This document shows positions 44,601-59,176 of a stretch of DNA of 64,000 nt, piece by piece. Position 1 is the first letter of the stretch. Every line of letters starts with the position of its first letter. This DNA is from Hippophae tibetana (Eukaryota; Streptophyta; Magnoliopsida; Rosales; Elaeagnaceae), in the NCBI GenBank assembly GCA_037013495.1, contig CM072803.1, positions 55,193,627 to 55,257,626 on the forward strand, read 5' to 3'. Both the position numbers and the translations under genes were made by a program. The notes under the pieces are model-generated. The model made no database searches. It was not told the DNA's origin and saw only the letters and a program-made list of their open reading frames with translations.

Positions 44601-45447
44601 TTATAAAAGAAAGTTGGTGAAATAAATACTACACGTTTTATTTCCTAATAATTATGATATATTTAAGTGAAATTATTACGTCTTATGATGCAAAACTATT
44701 TAAATTTGAAATTTTATTCATTATTCTAAATAAGAGATCAATAATTCTAATTTTCGACTCATTTTTGACATCAATATTCTTAACTTATTTATAAGTTATT
44801 GTGGTTTTTTTGGATGGCATCGTGATGAATTTGACTTTGGTTGTCCCTTTCTCCCAAGAAATTTTGGTTTCAAACCCATTCTAAGAGTAAGAGTTAGTGA
44901 ATTATGATGCTACATATTACGCTCATCCACATTAGCAATTTTTCTAAATAGGTAACAAAAGTTTACAAATGATGTCTGAAACAACCTCTATCCATCAACA
45001 TTTTTCATTTGGAAAGGAGGTAATATAATTTGCATGAATTTTCCTATGCTAGGAATTAAGACTTACAAAGGAAACAAAATAATCATAGATCATCGAGAAA
45101 AATCAATAAGGGGAAAATAAAACATAATCATTTTCTCATGTCTATATTATAAAATAAAGTTGGCGAAATAAATATTACGCGTTTTATTTCCTAATAATTA
45201 TGATATATTTAAATGAAATTATTCGTCTTATGATGCCAAACTATTTAAATTTGAAATTTTGTTCATTATTCTAAATAAGAGATCAATAATTCTCATTTTC
45301 GACTCATTTTTGACATCAATATTCTTAACTTATTTATAAGTTCTTGTGGTGGTTTTGGATGGGATCGTAATGAATTTGCCTTTGGTTGTCCCTTTCTCCC
45401 TAGAAATCTAGGTTTCAAACCCATTCTAAGAGTAAGAGTTAGTGAAA
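41616..45447. repeat. Higher-order unit 1b, 3,832 bp, seven monomers
   Basis: Second copy of the seven-monomer unit. Identity with unit 1a extends to 45476, because 41616-41644 is shared by the end of 1a, the start of 1b and the sequence after 1b. The monomer at the 1a/1b junction joins a B-type GTGAAATATG to an A-type CACATTAGC...CTAAATAGG, the expected product of an unequal exchange. Confidence 0.9.
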
Positions 45448-48400
45448 TATGATGCTACATATTACGCTCATCCACAGTAGCAATTTTTCTAGCTAGGTAA
45501 CAAAAAGTTTACAAATGATGTCTGAAACAACCTCTATCCATCAACATTTTTCATTTGGAAGAGAGGTAAAATAATTTGCATGAATTTGCCTGTGCGGGGA
45601 ATTAGGACTTACAAAGGAAAAAAAATAATCATAGATCATGAGGAAAAATCAATAAGGGGAAAATAAAACATAATCATTTTCTCATATCTATATTATAAAA
45701 GAAAGTTGTCGAAATAAATACTACGCTTTTTATTTCCTAATAATTATGATATGTATTTAAGTGAAATTATTACGTCTTATGATGCAAAACTATTCAAATT
45801 TGAAATTTTGTTCATTATTCTAAATAAGAGATCAATAATTCTCATTTTCGACTCATTTTTGACATCAATATTCTTAACTTATTTATAAGTTATTATGGTT
45901 TTTTTGGATGGCATCGTAATGAATTTGCCTTTGGTTGTCCCTTTCTCCCTAGAAATCTAGGTTTCAAACCCATTCTAAGAGTAAGAGTTAGTGAAATATG
46001 ATGCTACGTATTACGCTCATCCACAATAGCAATTTTTCTAGCTAGGTAACAAAAAGTTTACAAATGATGTCTGAAACAACCTCTATCCATCAACATTTTT
46101 CATTTGGAAGGGAGGTAATATAATTTGCATGAATTTGCCTGTGCGGGGAATTAGGACTTACAAAGGAAAGAAAATAATCATAGATCATGAGGAAAACTCA
46201 ATAAGGGGATAATAATACATAATCATTTTCTCATATCTATATTATAAAAGAAAGTTGGCAAAATAAATACTACGCGTTTTATTTCCTAATAATTATGATA
46301 TATTTAAGTGAAATTATTACGTCTTATGATGCAAAACTATTTAAATTTGAAATTTTATTCATTATTCTAAATAAGAGATCAATAATTCTCATTTTTGACT
46401 CATTTTTGACATCAATATTCTTAACTTATTTATAAGTTATTGTTGTTGTTTTGGATGGCATCGTAATGAATTTGCCTTTGGTTGTCCCTTTCTCCCTAGA
46501 AATCTAGGATTCAAACCTATTCTATGAGTAAGAGTTAGTGAAATATGATGCTACGTATTACGCTCATCCACAATAGCAATTTTTCTAGCTAGGAAACAAA
46601 AACTTTACAAATGATGTCTGAAACAACCTCTATCTATAAACATTTTTCATTTGGAAGGGAGGTATTATAATTTGCATGAATTTGCCTGTGCGGGGAATTA
46701 GGACTTACAAAGGAAAGAAAATAATCATAGATCATGAGGAAAACTCAATAAGGGGATAATAATACATAATCATTTTCTCATATCTATATTATAAAAGAAA
46801 GTTGGCAAAATAAATACTACGCGTTTTATTTCCTAATAATTATGATATATTTAAGTGAAATTATTACGTCTTATGATGCAAAACTATTTAAATTTGAAAT
46901 TTTATTCATTATTCTAAATAAGAGATCAATAATTCTCATTTTTGACTCATTTTTGACATCAATATTCTTAACTTATTTATAAGTTATTGTTGTTGTTTTG
47001 GATGGCATCGTAATGAATTTGCCTTTGGTTGTCCCTTTCTCCCTAGAAATCTAGGTTTCAAACCTATTCTATGAGTAAGAGTTAGTGAAATATGATGCTA
47101 CGTATTACGCTCATCCACAATAGCAATTTTTCTAGCTAGGTAACAAAAACTTTACAAATGATGTCTGAAACAACCTCTATCTATCAAAATTTTTCATTTG
47201 GAAGGGAGGTATTATAATTTGCATGAATTTGCCTGTGCGGGGAATTAGGACTTACAAAGGAAAGAAAATAATCATAGATCATGAGGAAAAATCAATAAGG
47301 GGATAATAATACATAATCATTTTCTCATATCTATATTATAAAAGAAAGTTGGCAAAATAAATACTACGCGTTTTATTTCCTAATAATTATGATATATTTA
47401 AGTGAAATTATTACATCTTATGATGCAAAACTATTTAAATTTGAAATTTTATTCATTATTCTAAATAAGAGATCAATAATTCTCATTTTCGACTCATTTT
47501 TTACATCAATATTCTTAACTTATTTATAAGTTATTGTGGTTGTTTTGGATGGGATCGTAATGAATTTGCCTTTGGTTGTCCCTTTCTCCCTAGAAATCTA
47601 GGTTTCAAACCCATTCTAAGAGTAAGAGTTAGTGAAATATGATGCTACATATTACGCTTATCCACAGTAGCAATTTTTCTAGCTAGGTAACAAAAAGTTT
47701 ACAAATGATGTCTGAAACAACCTCTATCCATCAACATTTTTCATTTGGAAGGGAGGTAAAATAATTTGCATGAATTTGCCTGTGCGGGGAATTAGGACTT
47801 ACAAAGGAAAAAAAATAATCATAGATCATGAGGAAAAATCAATAAGGGGAATATAAAACATAATCATTTTCTCATATCTATATTATAAAAGAAAGTTGTC
47901 GAAATAAATACTACGCGTTTTATTTCCTAATAATTATGATATATTTAAGTGAAATTATTACATCTTATGATGCAAAACTATTTAAATTTGAAATTTTATT
48001 CATTATTCTAAATAAGAGATCAATAATTCTCATTTTCGACTCATTTTTTACATCAATATTCTTAACTTATTTATAAGTTATTGTGGTTGTTTTGGATGGG
48101 ATCGTAATGAATTTTCCTTTGGTTGTCCCTTTCTCCCTAGAAATCTAGGTTTCAAACCCATTCTAAGAGTAAGAGTTAGTGAAATATGATGCTACATATT
48201 ACGCTCATCCACAATAGCAATTTTTCTAGCTAGGTAACAAAAAGTTTACAAATGATGTCTGAAACAACCTCTATCCATCAACATTTTTCATTTGGAAGGG
48301 AGGTATTATAATTTGCATGAATTTGCCTGTGCGGGGAATTAGGACTTACAAAGGAAAGAAAATAATCATAGATCATGAGGAAAAATCAATAAGGGGATAA

Positions 48401-51400
48401 TAATACATAATCATTTTCTCATATCTATATTATAAAAGAAAGTTGGCAAAATAAATACTACGCGTTTTATTTCCTAATAATTATGATATATTTAAGTGAA
48501 ATTATTACATCTTATGATGCAAAACTATTTAAATTTGAAATTTTATTCATTATTCTAAATAAGAGATCAATAATTCTCATTTTCGACTCATTTTTTACAT
48601 CAATATTCTTAACTTATTTATAAATTATTGTGGTTGTTTTGGATGGGATCGTAATGAATTTGCCTTTGGTTGTCCCTTTCTCCCTAGAAATCTAGGTTTC
48701 AAACCCATTCTAAGAGTAAGAGTTAGTGAAATATGATGCTACATATTACGCTTATCCACAGTAGCAATTTTTCTAGCTAGGTAACAAAAAGTTTACAAAT
48801 GATGTCTGAAACAACCTCTATCTATCAACATTTTTCACTTGGAAGGGAGTTAATATAATTTGCATGAATTTGCCTGTGCAGGGAATTAGGACTTACAAAG
48901 GAAAAAAAATAATCATAGATCATCGAGAAAAATCAATAAGGGGAAAATAATACATAATCATTTTCTCATATCTATATTATAAAAGAAAGTTGTCGAAATA
49001 AATACTACGCGTTTTATATCCTAATAATTATGATATATTTAAGTGAAATTATTACGTCTTATGATGCAAAACTATTTAAATTTGAAATTTTGTTCATTAT
49101 TCTAAATAAGAGATCAATAATTCTCATTTTCGACTCATTTTTGACATCAATATTCTTAACTTATTTATAAGTTATTGTGGTTTTTTTGGATGGCATCGTA
49201 ATGAATTTTCCTTAGGTTGTCCATTTCTCCCTAGAAATCTAGGTTTCAAACCTATTCTAAGGGTAAGAGTAAGTGAAATATGATGCTACATATTACGCTC
49301 ATCCACAATAGCAATTTTTCTAGCTAGGTAACAAAAACTTTACAAATGATGTCTGAAACAACCTCTATCCATCAACATTTTTCATTTGGAAGGGAGGTAT
49401 TATAATTTGCATGAATTTGCCTGTGCGGGGAATTAGGACTTACAAAGGAAAGAAAATAATCATAGATCATGAGGAAAAATCAATAAGGGGATAATAATAC
49501 ATAATCATTTTCTCATATCTATATTATAAAAGAAAGTTGGCAAAATAAATACTACGCGTTTTATTTCCTAATAATTATGATATATTTAAGTGAAATTATT
49601 ACATCTTATGATGCAAAACTATTTAAATTTGAAATTTTATTCATTATTCTAAATAAGAGATCAATAATTCTCATTTTCGACTCATTTTTTACATCAATAT
49701 TCTTAACTTATTTATAAGTTATTGTGGTTGTTTTGGATGGGATCGTAATGAATTTGCCTTTGGTTGTCCCTTTCTCCCTAGAAATCTAGGTTTCAAACCC
49801 ATTCTAAGAGTAAGAGTTAGTGAAATATGATGCTACATATTACGCTTATCCACAGTAGCAATTTTTCTAGCTAGGTAACAAAAAGTTTACAAATGATGTC
49901 TGAAACAACCTCTATCCATCAACATTTTTCATTTGGAAGGGAGGTAAAATAATTTGCATGAATTTGCCTGTGCGGGGAATTAGGACTTCCAAAGGAAAAA
50001 AAATAATCATAGATCATGAGGAAAAATCAATAAGGGGAATATAAAACATAATCATTTTCTCATATCTATATTATAAAAGAAAGTTGTCGAAATAAATACT
50101 ACGCGTTTTATTTCCTAATAATTATGATATATTTAAGTGAAATTATTACATCTTATGATGCAAAACTATTTAAATTTGAAATTTTATTCATTATTCTAAA
50201 TAAGAGATCAATAATTCTCATTTTCGACTCATTTTTTACATCAATATTCTTAACTTATTTATAAGTTATTGTGGTTGTTTTGGATGGGATCGTAATGAAT
50301 TTTCCTTTGGTTGTCCCTTTCTCCCTAGAAATCTAGGTTTCAAACCCATTCTAAGAGTAAGAGTTAGTGAAATATGATGCTACATATTACGCTTATCCAC
50401 AGTAGCAATTTTTCTAGCTAGGTAACAAAAAGTTTACAAATGATGTCTGAAACAACCTCTATCCATCAACATTTTTCATTTGGAAGGGAGGTAAAATAAT
50501 TTGCATGAATTTGCCTGTGCGGGAAATTAGGACTTACAAAGGAAAAAAAAATAATCATAGATCATGAGGAAAAATCAATAAGGGGAATATAAAACATAAT
50601 CATTTTCTCATATCTATATTATAAAAGAAAGTTGTCGAAATAAATACTACGCGTTTTATTTCCTAATAATTATGATATATTTAAGTGAAATTATTACATC
50701 TTATGATGCAAAACTATTTAAATTTGAAATTTTATTCATTATTCTAAATAAGAGATCAATAATTCTCATTTTCGACTCATTTTTTACATCAATATTCTTA
50801 ACTTATTTATAAGTTATTGTGGTTGTTTTGGATGGGATCGTAATGAATTTTCCTTTGGTTGTCCCTTTCTCCCTAGAAATCTAGGTTTCAAACCCATTCT
50901 AAGAGTAAGAGTTTATGAAATATGATGCTACATATTACGCTCATCCACAGTAGCAATTTTTCTAGCTAGGTAACAAAAAGTTTACAAATGAGGTCTGAAA
51001 CAACCTCTATCCATCAACATTTTTCATTTGGAAGGGAGGTAAAATAATTTGCATGAATTTGCCTGTGCGGGGAATTAGGACTTACAAAGGAAAAAAAATA
51101 ATCATAGATCATGAGGAAAAATCAATAAGGGGAAAATAAAACATAATCATTTTCTCATATCTATATTATAAAAGAAAGTTGTCGAAATAAATACTACGCG
51201 TTTTATTTCCTAATAATTATGATATGTATTTAAGTGAAATTATTACGTCTTATGATGCAAAACTATTTAAATTTGAAATTTTGTTCATTATTCTAAATAA
51301 GAGATCAATAATTCTCATATTCGACTCTTTTTTGACATCAATATTCTTAACTTATTTATAAGTTATTGTGGTTTTTTTGGATGGCATCGTAATGAATTTT

Positions 51401-54255
51401 CCTTAGGTTGTCCATTTCTCCCTAGAAATCTAGGTTTCATACCCATTCTAAGAGTAAGAGTTAGTGAAATATGATGCTACATATTACGTTCATCCACAAT
51501 AGCAATTTTTCTAGCTAGATAACAAAAAGTTTACAAATGATGTCTGAAACAACCTCTATCGATCAACATTTTTCATTTGGAAGGGAGGTAATATAATTTG
51601 CATGAATTTGCCTGTGCGGGGAATTAGGAGTTACAAAGGAAAGAAAATAACCATAGATCATGAGGAAAAATCAATAAGGGGATAATAATACATAATCATT
51701 TTCTCATATCTATATTATAAAAGAAAGTTGGCAAAATAAATACTACGCGTTTTATTTCCTAATAATTATGATATATTTAAGTGAAATTATTACATCTTTT
51801 GATGCAAAACTATTTAAATTTGAAATTTTATTCATTATTCTAAATAAGAGATCAATAATTCTCATTTTCGACTCATTTTTTACATCAATATTCTTAATTT
51901 ATTTATAAGTTATTGTGGTTGTTTTGGATGGGATCGTAATGAATTTGCCTTTGGTTGTCCCTTTCTCTCTAGAAATCTAGGTTTCAAACCCATTCTAAGA
52001 GTAAGAGTTAGTGAAATATGATGCTACATATTACGCTCATCCACAATAGCAATTTTTCTAGCTAGGTAACAAAAAGTTTACAAATGATGTCTGAAACAAC
52101 CTCTATCCATCAACATTTTTCATTTGGAAGGGAGGTAATATAATTTGCATGAATTTTCCTATGCTAGGAATTAAGACTTACAAAGGAAACAAAATAATCA
52201 TAGATCATCGAGAAAAATCAATAAGGGGAAAATGAAACATAATCATTTTCTCATGTCTATATTATAAAAGAAAGTTGGTGAAATAAATACTAAGTGTTTT
52301 ATTTCCTAATAATTATGATATATTTAAGTGAAATTATTACGTCTTATGATGCAAAACTATTTAAATTTGAAATTTTATTCATTATTCTAAATAAGAGATC
52401 AATAATTCTCATTTTCGACTCATTTTTTACATCAATATTCTTAACTTATTTATAAGTTATTGTGGTTGTTTTGGATGGGATCGTAATGAATTTGCCTTTG
52501 GTTGTCCCTTTCTCCCTAGAAATCTAGGTTTCAAACCCATTCTAAGAGGAAGAGTTAGTGAAATATGATGCTACATATTACGCTCATCCACAATAGCAAT
52601 TTTTCTAGCTAGGTAACAAAAAGTTTACAAATGATGTCTGAAACAACCTCTATCCATCAACATTTTTCATTTGGAAGGGAGGTAATATAATTTGCATGAA
52701 TTTTCCTATGCTAGGAATTAAGACTTACAAAGGAAACAAAATAATCATAGATCATCGAGAAAAATCAATAAGGGGAAAATGAAACATAATCATTTTCTCA
52801 TGTCTATATTATAAAAGAAAGTTGGCAAAATAAATACTACGCGTTTTATTTCCTAATAATTATGATATATTTAAGTGAAATTATTACGTCTTATGATGCA
52901 AAACTATTTAAATTTGAAATTTTATTCATTATTCTAAATAAGAGATCAATAATTCTCATTTTCGACTCATTTTTGACATCAATATTCTTAACTTATTTAT
53001 AAGTTATTGTGGTTGTTTTGGATGGGATCGTAATGAATTTGCCTTTGGTTGTCCCTTTCTCCCTAGAAATCTAGGTTTCAAACCCATTCTAAGAGGAAGA
53101 GTTAGTGAAATATGATGCTACATATTACGCTCATCCACAATAGCAATTTTTCTAGCTAGGTAACAAAAAGTTTACAAATGATGTCTGAAACAACCTCTAT
53201 CCATCAACATTTTTCATTTGGAAGGGAGGTAATATAATTTGCATGAATTTGCCTGTGCTGGGAATTAGGACTTACAAAGGAAAGAAAATAATCATAGATC
53301 ATGAGGAAAAATCAATAAGGGGATAATAATACATAATCATTTTCTCATATCTATATTATAAAAGAAAGTTGGTGAAATAAATACTACACGTTTTATTTCC
53401 TAATAATTATGATATATTTAAGTGAAATTATTACGTCTTATGATGCAAAACTATTTAAATTTGAAATTTTATTCATTATTCTAAATAAGAGATCAATAAT
53501 TCTCATTTTCTACTCATTTTTGACATCAATATTCTTAACTTATTTATAAGTTATTGTGGTTTTTATGGATGGCATCGTGATGAATTTGACTTTGGTTGTC
53601 CCTTTCTCCCAAGAAATCTTGGTTTCAAACCCATTCTAAGAGTAAGAGTTAGTGAATTATGATGCTACATATTACGCTCATCCACATTAGCAATCTTTCT
53701 AAATAGGTAACAAAAAGTTTACAAATGATGTCTGAAACAACCTCTATCCATCAACATTTTTCATTTGGAAGGGAGGTAATATAATTTGCATGAATTTTCC
53801 TATGCTAGGAATTAAGACTTACAAAGGAAACAAAATAATCATAGATCATCGTGAAAAATCAATAAGGGGAAAATAAAACATAATCATTTTCTCATGTCTA
53901 TATTATAAAAGAAAGTTGGCGAAATAAATATTACGCGTTTTATTTCCTAATAATTATGATATATTTAAATGAAATTATTCGTCTTATGATGCCAAACTAT
54001 TTAAATTTGAAATTTTGTTCATTATTCTAAATAAGAGATCAATAATTCTCATTTTCGACTCATTTTTGACATCAATATTCTTAACTTATTTATAAGTTCT
54101 TGTGGTGGTTTTGGATGGGATCGTAATGAATTTGCCTTTGGTTGTCCCTTTCTCCCTAGAAATCTTGGTTTCAAACCCATTCTAAGAGTAAGAGTTAGTG
54201 AAATATGATGCTACATATTACGCTCATCCACAGTAGCAATTTTTCTAGCTAGGTA
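45448..54255. repeat. Satellite segment, mainly B-type monomers
   Basis: About 16 monomers. Neighbouring monomers near 46600 and 47150 share the rare words AAAAACTTTACAAATG and TATCTAT and look like a recent pair. Monomers with GGTATTATAATTTGC and GGTAAAATAATTTGC alternate in part of 47-51 kb. A-type ends reappear at about 53.6-53.7 kb. A hybrid palindrome (CCTAGAAATCTTGG) lies near 54160. Confidence 0.75.
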
Positions 54256-56442
54256 ACAAAAAGTTTACAAATGATGTCTGAAACAACCTCTATCCATCAA
54301 CATTTTTCATTTGGAAGGGAGGTAAAATAATTTGCATGAATTTGCCTGTGCGGGGAATTAGGACTTACAAAGGAAAGAAAATAATCATAGATCATGAGGA
54401 AAAATCAATAAGGGGAAAATAAAACATAATCATTTTCTAATATCTATATTATAAAAGAAAGTTGTCGAAATAAATACTACGCTTTTTATTTCCTAATAAT
54501 TATGATATGTATTTAAGTGAAATTATTACGTCTTATGATGCAAAACTATTCAAATTTAAAATTTTGTTCATTATTCTAAATAAGAGATCAATAATTCTCA
54601 TTTTCGACTCATTTTTGACATCAATATTCTTAACTTATTTATAAGTTATTGTGTTTTTTTTGGATGGCATCGTAATGAATTTGCCTTTGGTTGTCCCTTT
54701 CTCCCTAGAAATCTAGGTTTCAAACCCATTCTAAGAGTAAGAGTTAGTGAAATATGATGCTACGTATTACGCTCATCCACAATAGCAATTTTTCTAGCTA
54801 GGTAACAAAAAGTTTACAAATGATGTCTGAAACAACCTCTATCCATCAACATTTTTCATTTGGAAGGGAGGTAATATAATTTGCATGAATTTGCCGCGGG
54901 GAATTAGGACTTACAAAGGAAAAAAAATAATCATAGATCATGAGGAAAAATCAATAAGGGGATAATAATACATAATCATTTTCTCAGATCTATATTTTAA
55001 AAGAAAGTTGGCAAAATAAATACTACGCGTTTTATTTCCTAATAATTATGATATATTTAAGTGAAATTATTACGTCTTATGATGCAAAACTATTTAAATT
55101 TGAAATTTTATTCATTATTCTAAATAAGAGATCAATAGTTCTCATTTTTGACTCATTTTTGACATCAATATTCTTAACTTATTTATAAGTTATTGTGGTT
55201 GTTTTGGATGGCATCGTAATGAATTTGCCTTTGGTTGTCCCTTTCTGCCTAGAAATCTAGGTTTCAAACCCATTCTAAGAGTAAGAGTTAGTGAAATATG
55301 ATGCTACATATTACGGTCATCCACAATAGCAATTTTTCTAGCTAGGTAACAAAAAGTTTACAAATGATGTCTGAAACACCCTATATCCATCAAAATTTTT
55401 CATTTGGAAGGGAGTTAATATAATTTGCATGAATTTGCCTGTGCAGGGAATTAGGACTTACAAAGGAAAAAAAATAATCATAGATCATGAGGAAAAATCA
55501 ATAAGGGGATAATAATACATAATCATTTTCTCATATCTATATTATAAAAGAAAGTTGGCAAAATAAATACTACGCGTTTTATATCCTAATAATTATGATA
55601 TATTTAAGTGAAATTATTACGTCTTATGATGCAAAACTATTTAAATTTGAAATTTTGTTCATTATTCTAAATAAGAGATCAATAATTCTCATTTTCGACT
55701 CATTTTTGACATCAATATTCTTAACTTATTTATAAGTTATTGTGGTTTTTTTGGATGGCATCGTAATGAATTTGCCTTTGGTTGTCCTTTTCTCCCTAGA
55801 AATCTAGGTTTCAAACCGATTCTATGAGTAAGAGTTAGTGAAATATGATGCTACGTATTACGCTCATCCACAATAGCAATTTTTCTAGCTAGGTAACAAA
55901 AAGTTTACAAATGATGTCTGAAACAACCTCTATCCATCAACATTTTTCATTTGGAAGGGAGGTATTATAATTTGCATGAATTTTCCTGTGCGGGGAATTA
56001 GGACTTACAAAGGAAAGAAAATAATCATAGATCATGAGGAAAAATCAATAAGGGGATAATAATACATAATCATTTTCTCATATCTATATTATAAAAGAAA
56101 GTTGGCAAAATAAATACTACGCGTTTTATTTCCTAATAATTATGATATATTTAAGTGAAATTATTACATCTTATGATGCAAAACTATTTAAATTTGAAAT
56201 TTTATTCATTATTCTAAATAAGAGATCAATAATTCTCATTTTCGACTCATTTTTTACATCAATATTCTTAACTTATTTATAAGTTATTGTGGTTGTTTTG
56301 GATGGGATCGTAATGAATTTGCCTTTGGTAGTCCCTTTCTCCCTAGAAATCTAGGTTTCAAACCCATTCTAAGAGTAAGAGTTAGTGAAATATGATGCTA
56401 CATATTACGCTCATCCACAGTAGCAATTTTTCTAGCTAGGTA
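54256..56442. repeat. Higher-order unit 2a, 2,187 bp, four monomers
   Basis: Four recognisable monomers: M1 (TTTTCTAATATC, ATTCAAATTTAAAATTTTG), M2 (TTTGCCGCGGGG, CTCAGATCTATATTTTA), M3 (GAAACACCCTATATCC) and M4 (GGTATTATAATTTGC, TTTTCCTGTGCGG). It repeats at an offset of 2,187 bp. Confidence 0.88.
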
Positions 56443-59176
56443 ACAAAAAGTTTACAAATGATGTCTGAAACAACCTCTATCCATCAACATTTTTCATTTG
56501 GAAGGGAGGTAAAATAATTTGCATGAATTTGCCTGTGCGGGGAATTAGGACTTACAAAGGAAAAAAAATAATCATAGATCATGAGGAAAAATCAATAAGG
56601 GGAAAATAAAACATAATCATTTTCTAATATCTATATTATAAAAGAAAGTTGTCGAAATAAATACTACGCTTTTTATTTCCTAATAATTATGATATGTATT
56701 TAAGTGAAATTATTACGTCTTATGATGCAAAACTATTCAAATTTAAAATTTTGTTCATTATTCTAAATAAGAGATCAATAATTCTCATTTTCGACTCATT
56801 TTTGACATCAATATTCTTAACTTATTTATAAGTTATTGTGTTTTTTTTGGATGGCATCGTAATGAATTTGCCTTTGGTTGTCCCCTTCTCCCTAGAAATC
56901 TAGGTTTCAAACCCATTCTAAGAGTAAGAGTTAGTGAAATATGATGCTACGTATTACGCTCATCCACAATAGCAATTTTTCTAGCTAGGTAACAAAAAGT
57001 TTACAAATGATGTCTGAAACAACCTCTATCCATCAACATTTTTCATTTGGAAGGGAGGTAATATAATTTGCATGAATTTGCCGCGGGGAATTAGGACTTA
57101 CAAAGGAAAAAAAATAATCATAGATCATGAGGAAAAATCAATAAGGGGATAATAATACATAATCATTTTCTCAGATCTATATTTTAAAAGAAAGTTGGCA
57201 AAATAAATACTACGCGTTTTATTTCCTAATAATTATGATATATTTAAGTGAAATTATTACGTCTTATGATGCAAAACTATTTAAATTTGAAATTTTATTC
57301 ATTATTCTAAATAAGAGATCAATAGTTCTCATTTTTGACTCATTTTTGACATCAATATTCTTAACTTATTTATAAGTTATTGTGGTTGTTTTGGATGGCA
57401 TCGTAATGAATTTGCCTTTGGTTGTCCCTTTCTGCCTAGAAATCTAGGTTTCAAACCCATTCTAAGAGTAAGAGTTAGTGAAATATGATGCTACATATTA
57501 CGGTCATCCACAATAGCAATTTTTCTAGCTAGGTAACAAAAAGTTTACAAATGATGTCTGAAACACCCTATATCCATCAAAAAATTTCATTTGGAAGGGA
57601 GTTAATATAATTTGCATGAATTTGCCTGTGCAGGGAATTAGGACTTACAAAGGAAAAAAAATAATCATAGATCATGAGGAAAAATCAATAAGGGGATAAT
57701 AATACATAATCATTTTCTCATATCTATATTATAAAAGAAAGTTGGCAAAATAAATACTACGCGTTTTATATCCTAATAATTATGATATATTTAAGTGAAA
57801 TTATTACGTCTTATGATGCAAAACTATTTAAATTTGAAATTTTGTTCATTATTCTAAATAAGAGATCAATAATTCTCATTTTCGACTCATTTTTGACATC
57901 AATATTCTTAACTTATTTATAAGTTATTGTGGTTTTTTTGGATGGCATCGTAATGAATTTGCCTTTGGTTGTCCCTTTCTCCCTAGAAATCTAGGTTTCA
58001 AACCCATTCTAAGAGTAAGAGTTAGTGAAATATGATGCTACGTATTACGCTCATCCACAATAGCAATTTTTCTAGCTAGGTAACAAAAAGTTTACAAATG
58101 ATGTCTGAAACACCCTATATCCATCAAAATTTTTCATTTGGAAGGGAGTTAATATAATTTGCATGAATTTGCCTGTGCAGGGAATTAGGACTTACAAAGG
58201 AAAAAAAATAATCATAGATCATGAGGAAAAATCAATAAGGGGATAATAATACATAATCATTTTCTCATATCTATATTATAAAAGAAAGTTGGCAAAATAA
58301 ATACTACGCGTTTTATATCCTAATAATTATGATATATTTAAGTGAAATTATTACGTCTTATGATGCAAAACTATTTAAATTTGAAATTTTGTTCATTATT
58401 CTAAATAAGAGATCAATAATTCTCATTTTCGACTCATTTTTGACATCAATATTCTTAACTTATTTATAAGTTATTGTGGTTTTTTTGGATGGCATCGTAA
58501 TGAATTTGCCTTTGGTTGTCCTTTTCTCCCTAGAAATCTAGGTTTCAAACCGATTCTATGAGTAAGAGTTAGTGAAATATGATGCTACGTATTACGCTCA
58601 TCCACAATAGCAATTTTTCTAGCTAGGTAACAAAAAGTTTACAAATGATGTCTGAAACAACCTCTATCCATCAACATTTTTCATTTGGAAGGGAGGTATT
58701 ATAATTTGCATGAATTTTCCTGTGCGGGGAATTAGGACTTACAAAGGAAAGAAAATAATCATAGATCATGAGGAAAAATCAATAAGGGGATAATAATACA
58801 TAATCATTTTCTCATATCTATATTATAAAAGAAAGTTGGCAAAATAAATACTACGCGTTTTATTTCCTAATAATTATGATATATTTAAGTGAAATTATTA
58901 CATCTTATGATGCAAAACTATTTAAAATTGAAATTTTATTCATTATTCTAAATAAGAGATCAATAATTCTCATTTTCGACTCATTTTTTACATCAATATT
59001 CTTAACTTATTTATAAGTTATTGTGGTTGTTTTGGATGGGATCGTAATGAATTTGCCTTTGGTAGTCCCTTTCTCCCTAGAAATCTAGGTTTCAAACCCA
59101 TTCTAAGAGTAAGAGTTAGTGAAATATGATGCTACATATTACGCTCATCCACAGTAGCAATTTTTCTAGCTAGGTA
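56443..59176. repeat. Higher-order unit 2b, 2,734 bp, five monomers
   Basis: Same M1-M2-M3-M4 order with an extra M3-type monomer, at 57536 and 58083. The first of the two has CAAAAAATTTCATTTGG and a generic B-type end (AAACCCATTCTAAGAG) instead of the M3 end (AAACCGATTCTATGAG), so it is a hybrid. This is consistent with an out-of-register exchange inside the unit. Confidence 0.88.
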
